Source: Firmicutes bacterium UBA5201
GTDB lineage: Bacteria; Bacillota; Clostridia; Peptostreptococcales; Acidaminobacteraceae
Length of the DNA stretch: 64,000 bases
NCBI GenBank assembly: GCA_002412775.1
Contig: DHVT01000025.1
Span: forward strand, 124,001-188,000
Direction: 5' to 3'
Position numbers and translations under genes: made by a program. Below the pieces are notes generated by a model. That model ran no database searches. It was not told where the DNA came from and saw nothing but the letters and a program-made list of their open reading frames with translations. The first letter of the stretch is position 1; each line of letters begins with the position of its first letter. Below, piece by piece: positions 51,534-59,718 of this stretch.

Positions 51534-51616
51534 ATAGAACATCCCCCCTGAGCGAATTCTAGGTTGGAAAACGTTACGAAAAATGCAACGAAAAACCACT
51601 AATGTAAAGTATTGAT

Positions 51617-51643
51617 GGACCGCCTCATTGGTGGTCTTTTTTT
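51617..51643 (+). terminator. Intrinsic terminator before the AbiE module
   Basis: GGACCGCC-TCATT-GGTGGTC (one wobble) then TTTTTTT, similar to the terminator at 45899. Confidence 0.8.
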
Positions 51644-51683
51644 GTTATTGAACTGGACTAGAAAAAATGTGGAAGTTAAACAT

Positions 51684-51729
51684 AAACGAATTGACATATT
51701 CGTTCGTATAATGTATTATATATACGAAC
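51684..51729 (+). promoter_or_regulatory. Promoter and palindromic operator of the abiE module
   Basis: TTGACA (51691-51696) and TATTAT (51714-51719) are 17 bases apart. Two inverted repeats overlap them: AACGAA/TTCGTT around the -35, and GTTCGTATA (51702-51710)/TATACGAAC (51721-51729) around the -10. AbiEi antitoxins are known to bind inverted repeats in their own promoter, so autoregulation is likely. Confidence 0.75.
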
Positions 51730-51753
51730 AATTATAACAAATGAGGTGATGTG

Positions 51754-52350
51754 ATGAGTCAAAAATATTTAGTGGATAAATTGCTAAAAGAAAAAAATGG
51801 AATTCTGACATCAGGAGAAGCTAGAGAGGCTGGTGTATCATATAAAACAATTCAAAGAATGAACCAATCAGGTGAAATTCAAAAACTTGAACAAGGTTTG
51901 TATATGGATCCCAATCAAATGGAAGATGAGTTCTATTTAACGCAGTACAGATGTAAAAAAGGTATCTTCTCCCACGAGACAGCACTATATTTTCATGATT
52001 TATCAGATAGAATGCCATTACAAATGATGTTGACCATACCGTCTGGGTATAACACTAGACTCCTGAAAGAAAAAGATAAGTACAAGTTCTTTTATATCGA
52101 TGAGAAGCTTCACATTATTGGTAAAACTACTACTGAGACACCTTATGGACATCAAATCTTTGTTTACGATAAGGAAAGAACTATTTGTGATTGCATTAAA
52201 AAGAAAGATCAGTTGGATGCTGATATTGTCAACGAAGCTCTTCGGAGGTATATGAAAATGCCTGGAGTGGACTATTCAATATTACTGGAATATGCTGAAA
52301 TTTTCAAAATTAAAGATTTAGTTCGCAAATACATGGAGGTTCTAACATGA
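51754..52350 (+). CDS. AbiEi-type antitoxin / transcriptional regulator (type IV TA)
   Basis: A 198-aa protein of the AbiEi family. The N-terminal winged helix (NGILTSGEAREAGVSYKTIQRMNQSGEIQKLEQGLY) is the DNA-binding part; the C-terminal domain (VYDKERTICDCIKKKDQLDADIVNEALRRYM) is the antitoxic part. GAGGTG lies before the ATG at 51754. It overlaps the downstream toxin gene by four bases. Confidence 0.9.
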   Translation: MSQKYLVDKLLKEKNGILTSGEAREAGVSYKTIQRMNQSGEIQKLEQGLYMDPNQMEDEFYLTQYRCKKGIFSHETALYFHDLSDRMPLQMMLTIPSGYNTRLLKEKDKYKFFYIDEKLHIIGKTTTETPYGHQIFVYDKERTICDCIKKKDQLDADIVNEALRRYMKMPGVDYSILLEYAEIFKIKDLVRKYMEVLT

Positions 52351-52742
52351 AAATTAGCAGTCCAAGACAATTAAAAGACTGGATTAACAACATGGTAGCT
52401 AAAAACAATAGTCTAAATGCGAATACTTTGCTTCAAAATTTCATGATGGAAAGACTTCTTGAAAGAATTTCGGTTTCAAAGTATAAAGACAACTTCATAT
52501 TGAAAGGCGGATTCCTAATTGCAGCAATGGTTGGAATAGATATGAGAAGCACGATGGATATGGACACAACGATTAAAGGTATCCCAATTGACAGAAAATC
52601 TATAGAAAACGCCGCGACGGTACCTGGTACCCAAACGGCAGTACCCAAACGGCAGTACCCAAACGGCATTTTCATGTCTGACCCTCAAGACCCTTCTCAA
52701 GAATTTGAATATATGACATGCAAAGGGGTATCAAGTGGATGA
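52347..52742 (+). pseudogene. Broken AbiEii toxin gene
   Basis: The first ~90 residues match the AbiEii nucleotidyltransferase toxin (NFMMERLLERISVSKYKDNFILKGGFLIAAMVGIDMRSTMDMDTTI, with the KGG and DxD motifs). The family is about 250-300 aa, but here homology stops at a 14-base tandem repeat (GTACCCAAACGGCA, three copies, 52627-52668), and the frame ends at 131 codons with unrelated residues. The catalytic domain is incomplete, so the toxin is very likely dead. Confidence 0.8.
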
Positions 52743-52779
52743 ATTGGTTTTAGTATGGTAAGAATGGGAGGTGGATTAA

Positions 52780-53988
52780 ATGAAACGTATATCTAGTATA
52801 TTCCTTTTAACAATCCTAATTTTAGCTTTAACTTTTGGTTTTTCGAGTGCTGTTGACACGAGTGAGTCGATTGATGTTTTTAGAAATTTGATAAAAGTTG
52901 ATGTTAATAATCAACGTGTGACAATGGACAATTTTCTATACAATGGGACAACATACGTGCCCATACGTGAAGTAGCAGAGCTTTTTGGTAAGGAAGTCGG
53001 CTGGAATGCATACAACAAAACAGCGAGTATTCTTGATGTCACATATGAAAAAATACCATTATCAGCATTACTGCCGAGTGAATTGGGTTATTCATGGATT
53101 TATAATGGGTTTGCTGAATATGGGCATACTATGACTTTGAATAATATAGAGGATGATCCCACCCAAAGGATTTATACCATTACCGGTGAAGTAGATGACA
53201 TGTCAGGTGGCGAAAGTTTTGCAGATAACTCTATATCCATCCAATATATCCTGTCTGGAAATGAGCTTATTCAGGAGAAAGCTGAGCTGCACATGCTCGA
53301 TTCCAAATTCGATCGTCTAACACTGATCAAGACGCCATTGGTTGCAGGGACAACTTGGACACAAGATGCCATAGACAAAGATGGAAACAGTTCAAGAATC
53401 AGTGCCATCATCAAGAAGGTTGAGATTGTCGATGACAACAAGACACAGTATACGATTCGTTACGATGATGTCAATTCAGCTTATTTTGAAGAACGTATCA
53501 TCCGTGAGGGTGTTGGGGTCGTTTCCGTTGAGAAACTACTTGAGCTCTCAGATACGAGTTTCCCTGCTGGTTATACCCTATATGTAAGCGGCATTTTAAA
53601 AGAGATGCCTATTCTATTATATTTTCCGATATCATCGGGAGATCAAGTGTATCCGGAAACCAGGAATATGATGATTATCGATGGCGGAGTCGCTCGTGCG
53701 GCGATTCTTGGCCTGATCCAAGGGCCACAGTCACAAGGACTTGTGGCATCTCTGGCAGAGGGCACAAAACTGCTTGATATCTCAGTAAGTGATGGTTTAT
53801 GCACTGTTGACTTTTCAAAGGAATTTGTCGAGAATCATTCTGGTGGCAGCGCTGGTGAACTTGTTACCTTAGCATCAATTGTAAAGACACTGACACAATT
53901 TGATTCAATAGAACAGGTCCAGATCCTGGTAGAAGGAAAAGCAGGTGCGACACTCGGTAATATCCTACTGGATAAGCCGCTGCAATAA
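52780..53988 (+). CDS. Secreted copper-amine-oxidase-stalk / GerMN domain protein
   Basis: A 402-aa exported protein. After a signal peptide (to about residue 25) comes a copper amine oxidase N-terminal 'stalk' domain (VDVNNQRVTMDNFLYNGTTYVPIREVAELFGKEVGWN), common in clostridial surface proteins. The last ~130 residues form a GerMN domain (LYFPISSGDQVYPETRN; LIQGPQSQGL; TVDFSKEFVENHSGG). GGAGGTGG precedes the ATG. Codon use is closer to the core genome than to the neighbouring TA genes, so it may be the host gene at the right edge of the island. Confidence 0.85.
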   Translation: MKRISSIFLLTILILALTFGFSSAVDTSESIDVFRNLIKVDVNNQRVTMDNFLYNGTTYVPIREVAELFGKEVGWNAYNKTASILDVTYEKIPLSALLPSELGYSWIYNGFAEYGHTMTLNNIEDDPTQRIYTITGEVDDMSGGESFADNSISIQYILSGNELIQEKAELHMLDSKFDRLTLIKTPLVAGTTWTQDAIDKDGNSSRISAIIKKVEIVDDNKTQYTIRYDDVNSAYFEERIIREGVGVVSVEKLLELSDTSFPAGYTLYVSGILKEMPILLYFPISSGDQVYPETRNMMIIDGGVARAAILGLIQGPQSQGLVASLAEGTKLLDISVSDGLCTVDFSKEFVENHSGGSAGELVTLASIVKTLTQFDSIEQVQILVEGKAGATLGNILLDKPLQ

Positions 53989-54042
53989 CGCATATGTTTA
54001 GCTAGTTGTCAAACACCCAAGGTCAAGTGACAATAAAACACC

Positions 54043-54087
54043 AAAAAGGCCACAGATGTCACAGTGTGATATCCTTGTGGCCTTTTT
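54043..54087. terminator. Bidirectional terminator between convergent genes
   Basis: AAAAAGGCCACA pairs with TTGTGGCCTTTTT. A-run on the left and T-run on the right let it serve both the GerMN gene (+) and the leu operon (-). Confidence 0.88.
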
Positions 54088-54095
54088 AGATAGAT

Positions 54096-54251
54096 TTACT
54101 CCATGTCATCTTCTAACCAGCTCGGTTTACAGCCGAAAAAATTCACATATTCAGCAGGCATTTCTTGAGCATTTTTAAAATTTAAAATTTCCATTGCGTC
54201 TTCTTTTTGGTCCTCATTTTTTGGTGTATACATATTTTTTTGCGTTTCCAT
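54096..54251 (-). CDS. 51-aa protein at the end of the leu operon
   Basis: ATG at 54251-54249 follows TTAGGAGGTTTAT, a near-perfect ribosome site. The frame encodes METQKNMYTPKNEDQKEDAM, then a helix-like stretch, and ends CKPSWLEDDME before TAA. It is hydrophilic and acidic at both ends, with a single cysteine and an aromatic VNFFGCKPSW segment. It lies 64 bases after leuB, and just before the operon's terminator, so it should be co-transcribed with the leucine genes. No family recognised. Confidence 0.75.
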   Translation of the reverse strand: METQKNMYTPKNEDQKEDAMEILNFKNAQEMPAEYVNFFGCKPSWLEDDME

Positions 54252-54315
54252 ATAAACCTCCTAATTTCTAGTAATGGCAATCACATTGCCTATAAAAGCC
54301 CCTCTGATTCTATTT

Positions 54316-55398
54316 TTAATTTTGCATTGATTCTACAATCAAGTCGCCCATACGACTTGTACTCACAACTTCATTAGTCTGATCACACTTCAAATCCTGC
54401 GTTCTATAACCATCATTTAACACCGATTCAACGGCCTTGTAGATATGTTTTGAAGGTTCATGTAAATTGAAACTATAATCCAGCATCATTGCCAGAGATA
54501 AAATAGTTGCTATCGGATTGGCAATATCACGTCCAGCAAGATCAGGAGCGGATCCATGAATCGGTTCATATAAACCAGGTCCGCTATCACCGATACTCGC
54601 GGACGGCAATAAGCCTATAGAGCCTGTCAACATACTCGCTTCATCTGAAAGTATGTCTCCAAAAATATTGTTAGTGAGTAAAACATCAAATTGCGAAGGG
54701 TTTTGTATGAGTTGCATCGCTGCATTGTCCACATACATATGTTCATGCACAACATCTGGATAGTTCTTGGAAACCGCCTTCACAACTTCGCGCCATAGTC
54801 TGGAACTCTCTAAAACATTGGCTTTATCCACACTGACAACACGGCTCGATCGCTTCCTGGCAATTTCAAAAGCTTTTTTAGCAATCCGATCTATTTCAAC
54901 TGTAGTATACGCTTCTATGTCGTAGGCACGCTCATGACCATCATCGCTTAGATCTCGCCCCTTGGCACCAAAGTATATTCCACCTGTCAATTCCCTTACC
55001 ACCATAATGTCAAATCCATCACTCACTAAATCTAGACGCAGTGGACTCGACGATGCAAGTGGCTTGATCAACTTTGCAGGTCTTAAATTCGCATAGGTTC
55101 CAAGTGCCTTTCTTAACTCTAGAAGACCCCTTTCAGGTCTTGAGTCACCTGTCAAATGATCCCACTTTGGACCTCCGACAGCACCCAGCAACACGGCATG
55201 GCTTTTTAGGCAGGCATCTTTAGTCGCTTCTGGAAGTGCACTTGAGCATACATCGATGCCATGTCCACCAAAGGGAAGAATTTCTATTTCAAATATTAAA
55301 TCAAAAAGTTGCTCGACAACTGTAAGTACTTTTAAGGCTTCGCGAATAACTTCCGGGCCAATACCATCTCCGGGTAGCACAGCAATTTTATAAATCAT
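54316..55398 (-). CDS. leuB: 3-isopropylmalate dehydrogenase
   Basis: Third enzyme of leucine synthesis: oxidative decarboxylation of 3-isopropylmalate with NAD, 360 aa. Motifs are LPGDGIGPEVI at the start, LLGAVGGPKWDH, the arginine-rich substrate site in RPERGLLELRKALGTYANLRPAK, VRELTGGIYFG, and GDILSDEASMLTGSIGLLPSAS. It begins immediately after the leuD stop. Confidence 0.96.
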   Translation of the reverse strand: MIYKIAVLPGDGIGPEVIREALKVLTVVEQLFDLIFEIEILPFGGHGIDVCSSALPEATKDACLKSHAVLLGAVGGPKWDHLTGDSRPERGLLELRKALGTYANLRPAKLIKPLASSSPLRLDLVSDGFDIMVVRELTGGIYFGAKGRDLSDDGHERAYDIEAYTTVEIDRIAKKAFEIARKRSSRVVSVDKANVLESSRLWREVVKAVSKNYPDVVHEHMYVDNAAMQLIQNPSQFDVLLTNNIFGDILSDEASMLTGSIGLLPSASIGDSGPGLYEPIHGSAPDLAGRDIANPIATILSLAMMLDYSFNLHEPSKHIYKAVESVLNDGYRTQDLKCDQTNEVVSTSRMGDLIVESMQN

Positions 55399-55905
55399 TT
55401 AGACCCCCTCACTTCCTGCCATAGCTCGTTTTGTATAGGCAATTAAGCCACCTTCATCTATAATGTTTCTAATAAATTCCGGAAATGGAGTCGCTTGGTA
55501 CGTCTCTTTTTTTGTGAGGTTAATAATTTCTCCCGTAACAAAATCGACGCTGACTTCATCCTGACTCTCAATTCTTTTTGCAGCTTCTTCACATTCTAAA
55601 ATTGGCAAGCCTATATTGATGGCATTTCTAAAGAATATTCTTGAGAAAGAACAAGCTATCACACAGGAGATTCCGGATGCCTTAATCGCCAATGGTGCAT
55701 GTTCTCTTGAAGAACCACATCCAAAATTGTGCTCAGCGACAATCATGTCACCAAGTTTGACCTGACTTGCAAAATTCGCATCGATATCCACCATGCAGTA
55801 TCTCGCCAAATGCTCAGGATCGGATGCATTGAGGTATCTGGCAGGAATAATGACATCTGTATCCACATGTGATCCATATTTAAATACACTTCCTTGTGCC
55901 TTCAT
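55399..55905 (-). CDS. leuD: 3-isopropylmalate dehydratase small subunit
   Basis: Swivel-domain subunit of isopropylmalate isomerase, 168 aa, the short bacterial/archaeal form that pairs with the ~420-aa large subunit. HVDTDVIIPARYL and the substrate loop GCGSSREHAPLAIK are present. It overlaps leuC by four bases (ATGA). Confidence 0.95.
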   Translation of the reverse strand: MKAQGSVFKYGSHVDTDVIIPARYLNASDPEHLARYCMVDIDANFASQVKLGDMIVAEHNFGCGSSREHAPLAIKASGISCVIACSFSRIFFRNAINIGLPILECEEAAKRIESQDEVSVDFVTGEIINLTKKETYQATPFPEFIRNIIDEGGLIAYTKRAMAGSEGV

Positions 55906-57179
55906 ATCAACACTCCTTCCATCAGTTTAGCCGGATTTGTTATAACACCAGTAATAGCGGATGCCGCCGCCACTGCCGGACTGCATAAATACACTTCAGA
56001 CTCGGGATGTCCCATTCTACCCACAAAATTTCGATTGGTAGTCGATAATGCGATCTCACCTTTTGCCAATACGCCCATATGTCCACCTAAGCAGGGGCCA
56101 CAAGTAGGTGTACTCACTACTGCTCCCGCCTCAATAAACACCTGTATAAGTCCCTCCGATATCGCATCTAAATAAACCTTTTGCGTTATGGGAATCACAA
56201 TTGTTCTAACTCTAGGGTGTATACTCTGGCCTTTTAAAATAGCAGCTGCTACACGTAAATCTTCTAATCGTCCATTTGTACAAGATCCTATCACAACTTG
56301 ATCCACGGCCACTCCACAGGCATCATCTATCGGGCGTGTGTTTTCTGGAAGATGGGGAAATGCCACTGTCAGCGGTACCGAACTTAAATCTATAACAATC
56401 GTTTTTTCATAGTGAGCATCCTCATCAGCTTCAAAGATAACCCCAACGCGCTTTGCTTGCCGATTCAAATAGTCTATTGTCTGTTGATCCACTGGAAAAA
56501 TACCATTTTTGGCCCCTGCTTCGATGACCATATTCGCCATACTAAAGCGATCATCTATACTCAAGTAATTCAGCCCATCTCCAAAAAACTCCATAGACTT
56601 GTAGCGAGCACCTTCAACACCTATCATGCCAATAATGTGAAGAATAATATCCTTTCCGCTGACCCAAGGTGATGGTTTGCCTGTCAACACAAATTTAATG
56701 GCACTCGGCACTTTGAACCAACTTTTCCCCCTCGCCATACCGGCTGCCATATCAGTTGATCCCACACCAGTAGAAAATGCACCTAAGGCACCAAATGTGC
56801 AGGTGTGTGAATCCGCACCAATCACGACGTCGCCTGCGACAACTAATCCTTTTTCAGGAATCAGCCCATGCTCTATGCCCATTCGACCAACTTCAAAATA
56901 ATGTGTAATCCCTTTCGTGTGCGCAAATTGTCTCATCGTTTGACATTGAATGGCTGAAGCAATATCCTTGTTTGGTGTGAAATGATCTGGCACCAAGGCA
57001 ATCTTATCGCGGTCAAAGACTTCTGTAGCTCCAATTTCATCATAAGATTTTATTGCAACGGGAGTCGTAATGTCATTACCCATAACCAAATCAAGGGTCG
57101 CCACAATCAATTGTCCTGCGACTACTTCTTTTAATCCTGCATGAGCCGCTAAAATTTTCTGAGTCATTGTCATACCCAT
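55902..57179 (-). CDS. leuC: 3-isopropylmalate dehydratase large subunit
   Basis: Aconitase-family 4Fe-4S subunit, 425 aa, of the shorter HacA/archaeal-like type. Cluster cysteines are in IGSCTNGRLEDL and TPTCGPCLGGHMG; DSHTCTFGALGAFSTGVGSTD is the substrate region. Its ATG (57179-57177) overlaps TAA of the frame that encodes the detached leuA tail (TAATG), which shows that the two genes were once translationally coupled. Confidence 0.95.
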   Translation of the reverse strand: MGMTMTQKILAAHAGLKEVVAGQLIVATLDLVMGNDITTPVAIKSYDEIGATEVFDRDKIALVPDHFTPNKDIASAIQCQTMRQFAHTKGITHYFEVGRMGIEHGLIPEKGLVVAGDVVIGADSHTCTFGALGAFSTGVGSTDMAAGMARGKSWFKVPSAIKFVLTGKPSPWVSGKDIILHIIGMIGVEGARYKSMEFFGDGLNYLSIDDRFSMANMVIEAGAKNGIFPVDQQTIDYLNRQAKRVGVIFEADEDAHYEKTIVIDLSSVPLTVAFPHLPENTRPIDDACGVAVDQVVIGSCTNGRLEDLRVAAAILKGQSIHPRVRTIVIPITQKVYLDAISEGLIQVFIEAGAVVSTPTCGPCLGGHMGVLAKGEIALSTTNRNFVGRMGHPESEVYLCSPAVAAASAITGVITNPAKLMEGVLI

Positions 57180-57286
57180 TAGACCACCCCCATGACAACA
57201 GCTTGTTCTTTATGAGCACTTAAACGATTAAGAGCATCGACATAAGCCTTTAAACTCGCTTCCAAAATATCCATACTCACGCCTTT
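57179..57286 (-). pseudogene. Out-of-frame C-terminal tail of leuA
   Basis: On the - strand, starting within the last codons of the leuA open frame, a second frame reads DGKGVSMDILEASLKAYVDA, then LNRLSAHKEQAVVMGVV and TAA. The first part is the canonical end of the LeuA regulatory domain (GrGvstDileASakAYldALN). A single missing base near 57285-57290 joins the frames. The stop overlaps the leuC start. Confidence 0.85.
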
Positions 57287-58713
57287 ACCATCACACTTTC
57301 TTGATTGAACCTTAAAGTGACTCTTGCCTCACCTTGGGCATCTTCACCTTCAGTTATGGCTTGAATTTGATAATCTTCCAAGAGTCCATGATGCGTTACC
57401 AGGCTATCCAGTGCTTTAAATGCTGCATCTACCGGTCCTTCTCCCATGGCAACGCTTTCTTTTCTTTCACCAGAAGCCATAATACTGACAGTGGCTGTGG
57501 ATCTCATCTCATTACCCGTGTTGATCACATAACTACAAAGCTCAAAAGGCCTGTGTTTTTCCAGCCATGTACCTTCTACCAATGCTTCCAAGTCTCGATC
57601 ATCGACCGATTTTTTCTTATCGGCCAGCGATTTGAATGCTTCAAGCACTTTATCGAGGGCTAACTCTGACAAATCATAACCCATTTCTACAAGTCGATCT
57701 TTCACGGCATGACGACCAGAGTGTTTACCTAAGATCATGCGATTTTTCTTCAAACCTATAGACTCAGGTGTCATAATTTCATAGGTTTCCGGGTTGGCTA
57801 GAACACCATGTTGATGTATGCCGGACTCGTGTGCAAATGCATTGTCACCAACGATTGCTTTATTTCTTGCAACTTTTGCACCCGTCACTTGTGAAACAAG
57901 CCTACTGGTCGGATAAATTTGAGTTGTATCTATGCGGGTTTCGACTTGATACAAATCATTTCTAGTCCTTAGTGACATAACCAACTCTTCCAAGGCTGCG
58001 TTCCCCGCGCGCTCGCCTATGCCATTGACAGTGACTTCAACTTGCGTGGCACCTGCTCTTATGGCGGATAAACTGTTGGCCACTGCCAGCCCAAGATCGT
58101 TATGACAATGAACGCTGATAGACACATAATCAGGCATTTTGACATGCTCTCTAATCCCTGTTATTAAGCGATAATATTCCTCTGGTGTCGTATATCCAAC
58201 CGTGTCTGGAATATTGATTACTGTAGCACCAGCCTTTATCACACCTTCCAACACCTTATATAAAAATATCGGATTCGATCTTGAAGCATCTTCTGCCGAA
58301 AACTCAATATCATGACACCTGAGCTTTGCGTACTTGACCATATCAATCGCTCTTTCCAAAACCTGATCCGGAGTAGATTTAAGTTTGTACTGCATATGCA
58401 AATCCGACGTTGCTATAAATGTGTGTAGTCTAGGATATAAAGCATATTCCAGTGCATCTAGCGCACAGTCGATATCTTTTTTAGTCGTTCTTGCAAGACT
58501 TGCTATTTTAGTGTGCTTCAAAGTTTTGGAGATTGCCTGTACCGATTCAAAATCCCCTCTGGACGCTATAGCAAAGCCAGCCTCTATGACATCAACACCA
58601 AGTTTCTCCAATTGCTTTGCCACGAGTAGTTTTTCGGATAGATTCATACTACATCCAGGGGACTGCTCACCATCTCTTAATGTGGTATCAAAAATCGCAA
58701 TATGTTTTGCCAT
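57277..58713 (-). CDS. leuA: 2-isopropylmalate synthase, frameshifted near the C-terminus
   Basis: First committed enzyme of leucine synthesis; condenses acetyl-CoA with 2-ketoisovalerate. The open frame gives 478 aa. The TIM-barrel start FDTTLRDGEQSPG and metal motif SVHCHNDLGLAVANS are intact, and the C-terminal LeuA regulatory domain is present through VTLRFNQES. The frame then ends VMVKA, while the expected ending (GKGVSMDILEASLKAYVDAL) continues in another frame. The family is usually about 510 aa, so the last ~37 residues are detached. Catalysis may survive, but feedback control or dimer contacts could be affected. A sequencing error is also possible. Confidence 0.9.
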   Translation of the reverse strand: MAKHIAIFDTTLRDGEQSPGCSMNLSEKLLVAKQLEKLGVDVIEAGFAIASRGDFESVQAISKTLKHTKIASLARTTKKDIDCALDALEYALYPRLHTFIATSDLHMQYKLKSTPDQVLERAIDMVKYAKLRCHDIEFSAEDASRSNPIFLYKVLEGVIKAGATVINIPDTVGYTTPEEYYRLITGIREHVKMPDYVSISVHCHNDLGLAVANSLSAIRAGATQVEVTVNGIGERAGNAALEELVMSLRTRNDLYQVETRIDTTQIYPTSRLVSQVTGAKVARNKAIVGDNAFAHESGIHQHGVLANPETYEIMTPESIGLKKNRMILGKHSGRHAVKDRLVEMGYDLSELALDKVLEAFKSLADKKKSVDDRDLEALVEGTWLEKHRPFELCSYVINTGNEMRSTATVSIMASGERKESVAMGEGPVDAAFKALDSLVTHHGLLEDYQIQAITEGEDAQGEARVTLRFNQESVMVKA

Positions 58714-58751
58714 AAAATATACTCTCCTTTATTTTTCTTTTAACCGATAAC

Positions 58752-59026
58752 AAAAAAGCCCCGTCTCTGCATGCGCTTAAACGCTTACAGGGACGAGGCT
58801 ATGCCACGCGGTACCACCCTAATTGTCTCGAAGAGACCACTTTAAAGGTTCAATCAAACCTCTAGTCTGTAACGGGACATCCCGTTCACCCTTACTAGTT
58901 AGTTCAGGGTAACTGCTAAGGAGTGAGTTGTTTTAGTGTTGTCGTACCAATTTTCACCATCCATTGGCTCTCTTAAACGACATAAATCACAAAACTAATT
59001 CCCTGATCGCATTTGTTTATTGTATT
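58752..59026 (-). promoter_or_regulatory. T-box leader of the leu operon (specifier CUC, Leu)
   Basis: On the - strand the T-box bases GGGTGGTACCGCG (around 58806-58819) are followed by the terminator stem AGCCTCGTCCCTGT... with ACAGAGACGGGGCT-type pairing and TTTTTT (58752-58800). Upstream is a Stem I region with a putative specifier CUC at 58927-58925 in the setting AACTCACTCC. Uncharged tRNA-Leu should stabilise the antiterminator and turn on leuA. Confidence 0.88.
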
Positions 59027-59033
59027 GTTATGC

Positions 59034-59062
59034 ATATTAGCAACATTTCATGCATATGTCAA
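59034..59062 (-). promoter_or_regulatory. Promoter of the leu operon
   Basis: On the - strand TTGACA (59062-59057) and TAATAT (59039-59034) are 17 bases apart, giving a start near 59026, at the beginning of the T-box leader. Confidence 0.8.
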
Positions 59063-59099
59063 CAAGTATTTTGAAAATTCAGATTTATCAATAAATGTG

Positions 59100-59128
59100 T
59101 TGACATCGGTTTGAGTAACGTGTAATAT
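59100..59128 (+). promoter_or_regulatory. Promoter of the ilv operon
   Basis: TTGACA (59100-59105) and TAATAT (59123-59128), 17 bases apart, the same two hexamers as the leu promoter. The two promoters diverge within about 40 bases of each other. Confidence 0.8.
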
Positions 59129-59134
59129 GAATTT

Positions 59135-59430
59135 TAATAGATTTGAAATGCGTCGATTGAGAGAAACATATCTGGACATTCATTACAGAGAGCTACTGGT
59201 TGGTGGAAAGTAGCATGAAGGGGATATTTAATAATCACTCATGAGCAGCAAAGTTTAAAGGGATTCCGAGTAAACTGCGCCGGGCTGACTTACGTTACAT
59301 TGTCAGGATTAATTCGATTTGAGCTCAAATCGAACGATCTGGTTAGCAGCTAACGCTGGAATGCAGGGTGGTACCGCGGGATCAATATACTCGCCCCTCG
59401 ACAAATAATATTTTGTCGAGGGGTTTTTTG
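59135..59430 (+). promoter_or_regulatory. T-box leader of the ilv operon (specifier AUC, Ile)
   Basis: T-box bases GGGTGGTACCGCGG at 59366-59379, followed by the terminator CCCCTCGACAA / TTGTCGAGGGG and TTTTTT (59394-59429). The putative specifier AUC is at 59234-59236 (AATCACTCATGAGCAG), aligning exactly with the leu leader's CTC-ACTCCTTAGCAG. Isoleucine starvation should therefore induce the operon; specifier choice is inference from the alignment. Confidence 0.88.
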
Positions 59431-59469
59431 TGTTCAAAATGCAGAAAAAAGTGGAATAAGGAGGAAAAT

Positions 59470-59700
59470 ATGGAAAGAACACTAAGAGCCTATATCGAAA
59501 ATGAACCTGAAGTCATGATGCGAGTAACGGCGCTTTTGAAGCGAAAAGGTTACAGCATGAGAAAGATCCTAATGGAGGCAGATGAGTTCAAATCTGGTGC
59601 GTGGCTGAACATCACGCTTGCTGATGAAGGACCAACATTTACAGTCGCGTTGAATACAGTTGGAAAAGTAGTGGATGTGCACACCGTAGAAGAAATATAA
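59470..59700 (+). CDS. ilvN: Acetolactate synthase small (regulatory) subunit, short form
   Basis: A 76-aa single ACT-domain protein (MERTLRAYIENEPEVMMRVT; KRKGYSMRKILMEAD), similar to IlvM/IlvN N-terminal ACT domains. Typical IlvH is about 160 aa, so the second regulatory domain is absent. AAGGAGG precedes the ATG at 59470. It is unusual in being the first gene of the operon, while its catalytic partner ilvB is the last visible gene. Confidence 0.85.
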   Translation: MERTLRAYIENEPEVMMRVTALLKRKGYSMRKILMEADEFKSGAWLNITLADEGPTFTVALNTVGKVVDVHTVEEI

Positions 59701-59718
59701 AATTAAATGGAGGCAGTT

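Noticed and set aside
40849..54040. Integron with attC sites
   Set aside because: The spaced foldbacks and TA cassettes recall one, but the elements lack the GTTRRRY/RYYYAAC core sites and no integron integrase is seen in the window.
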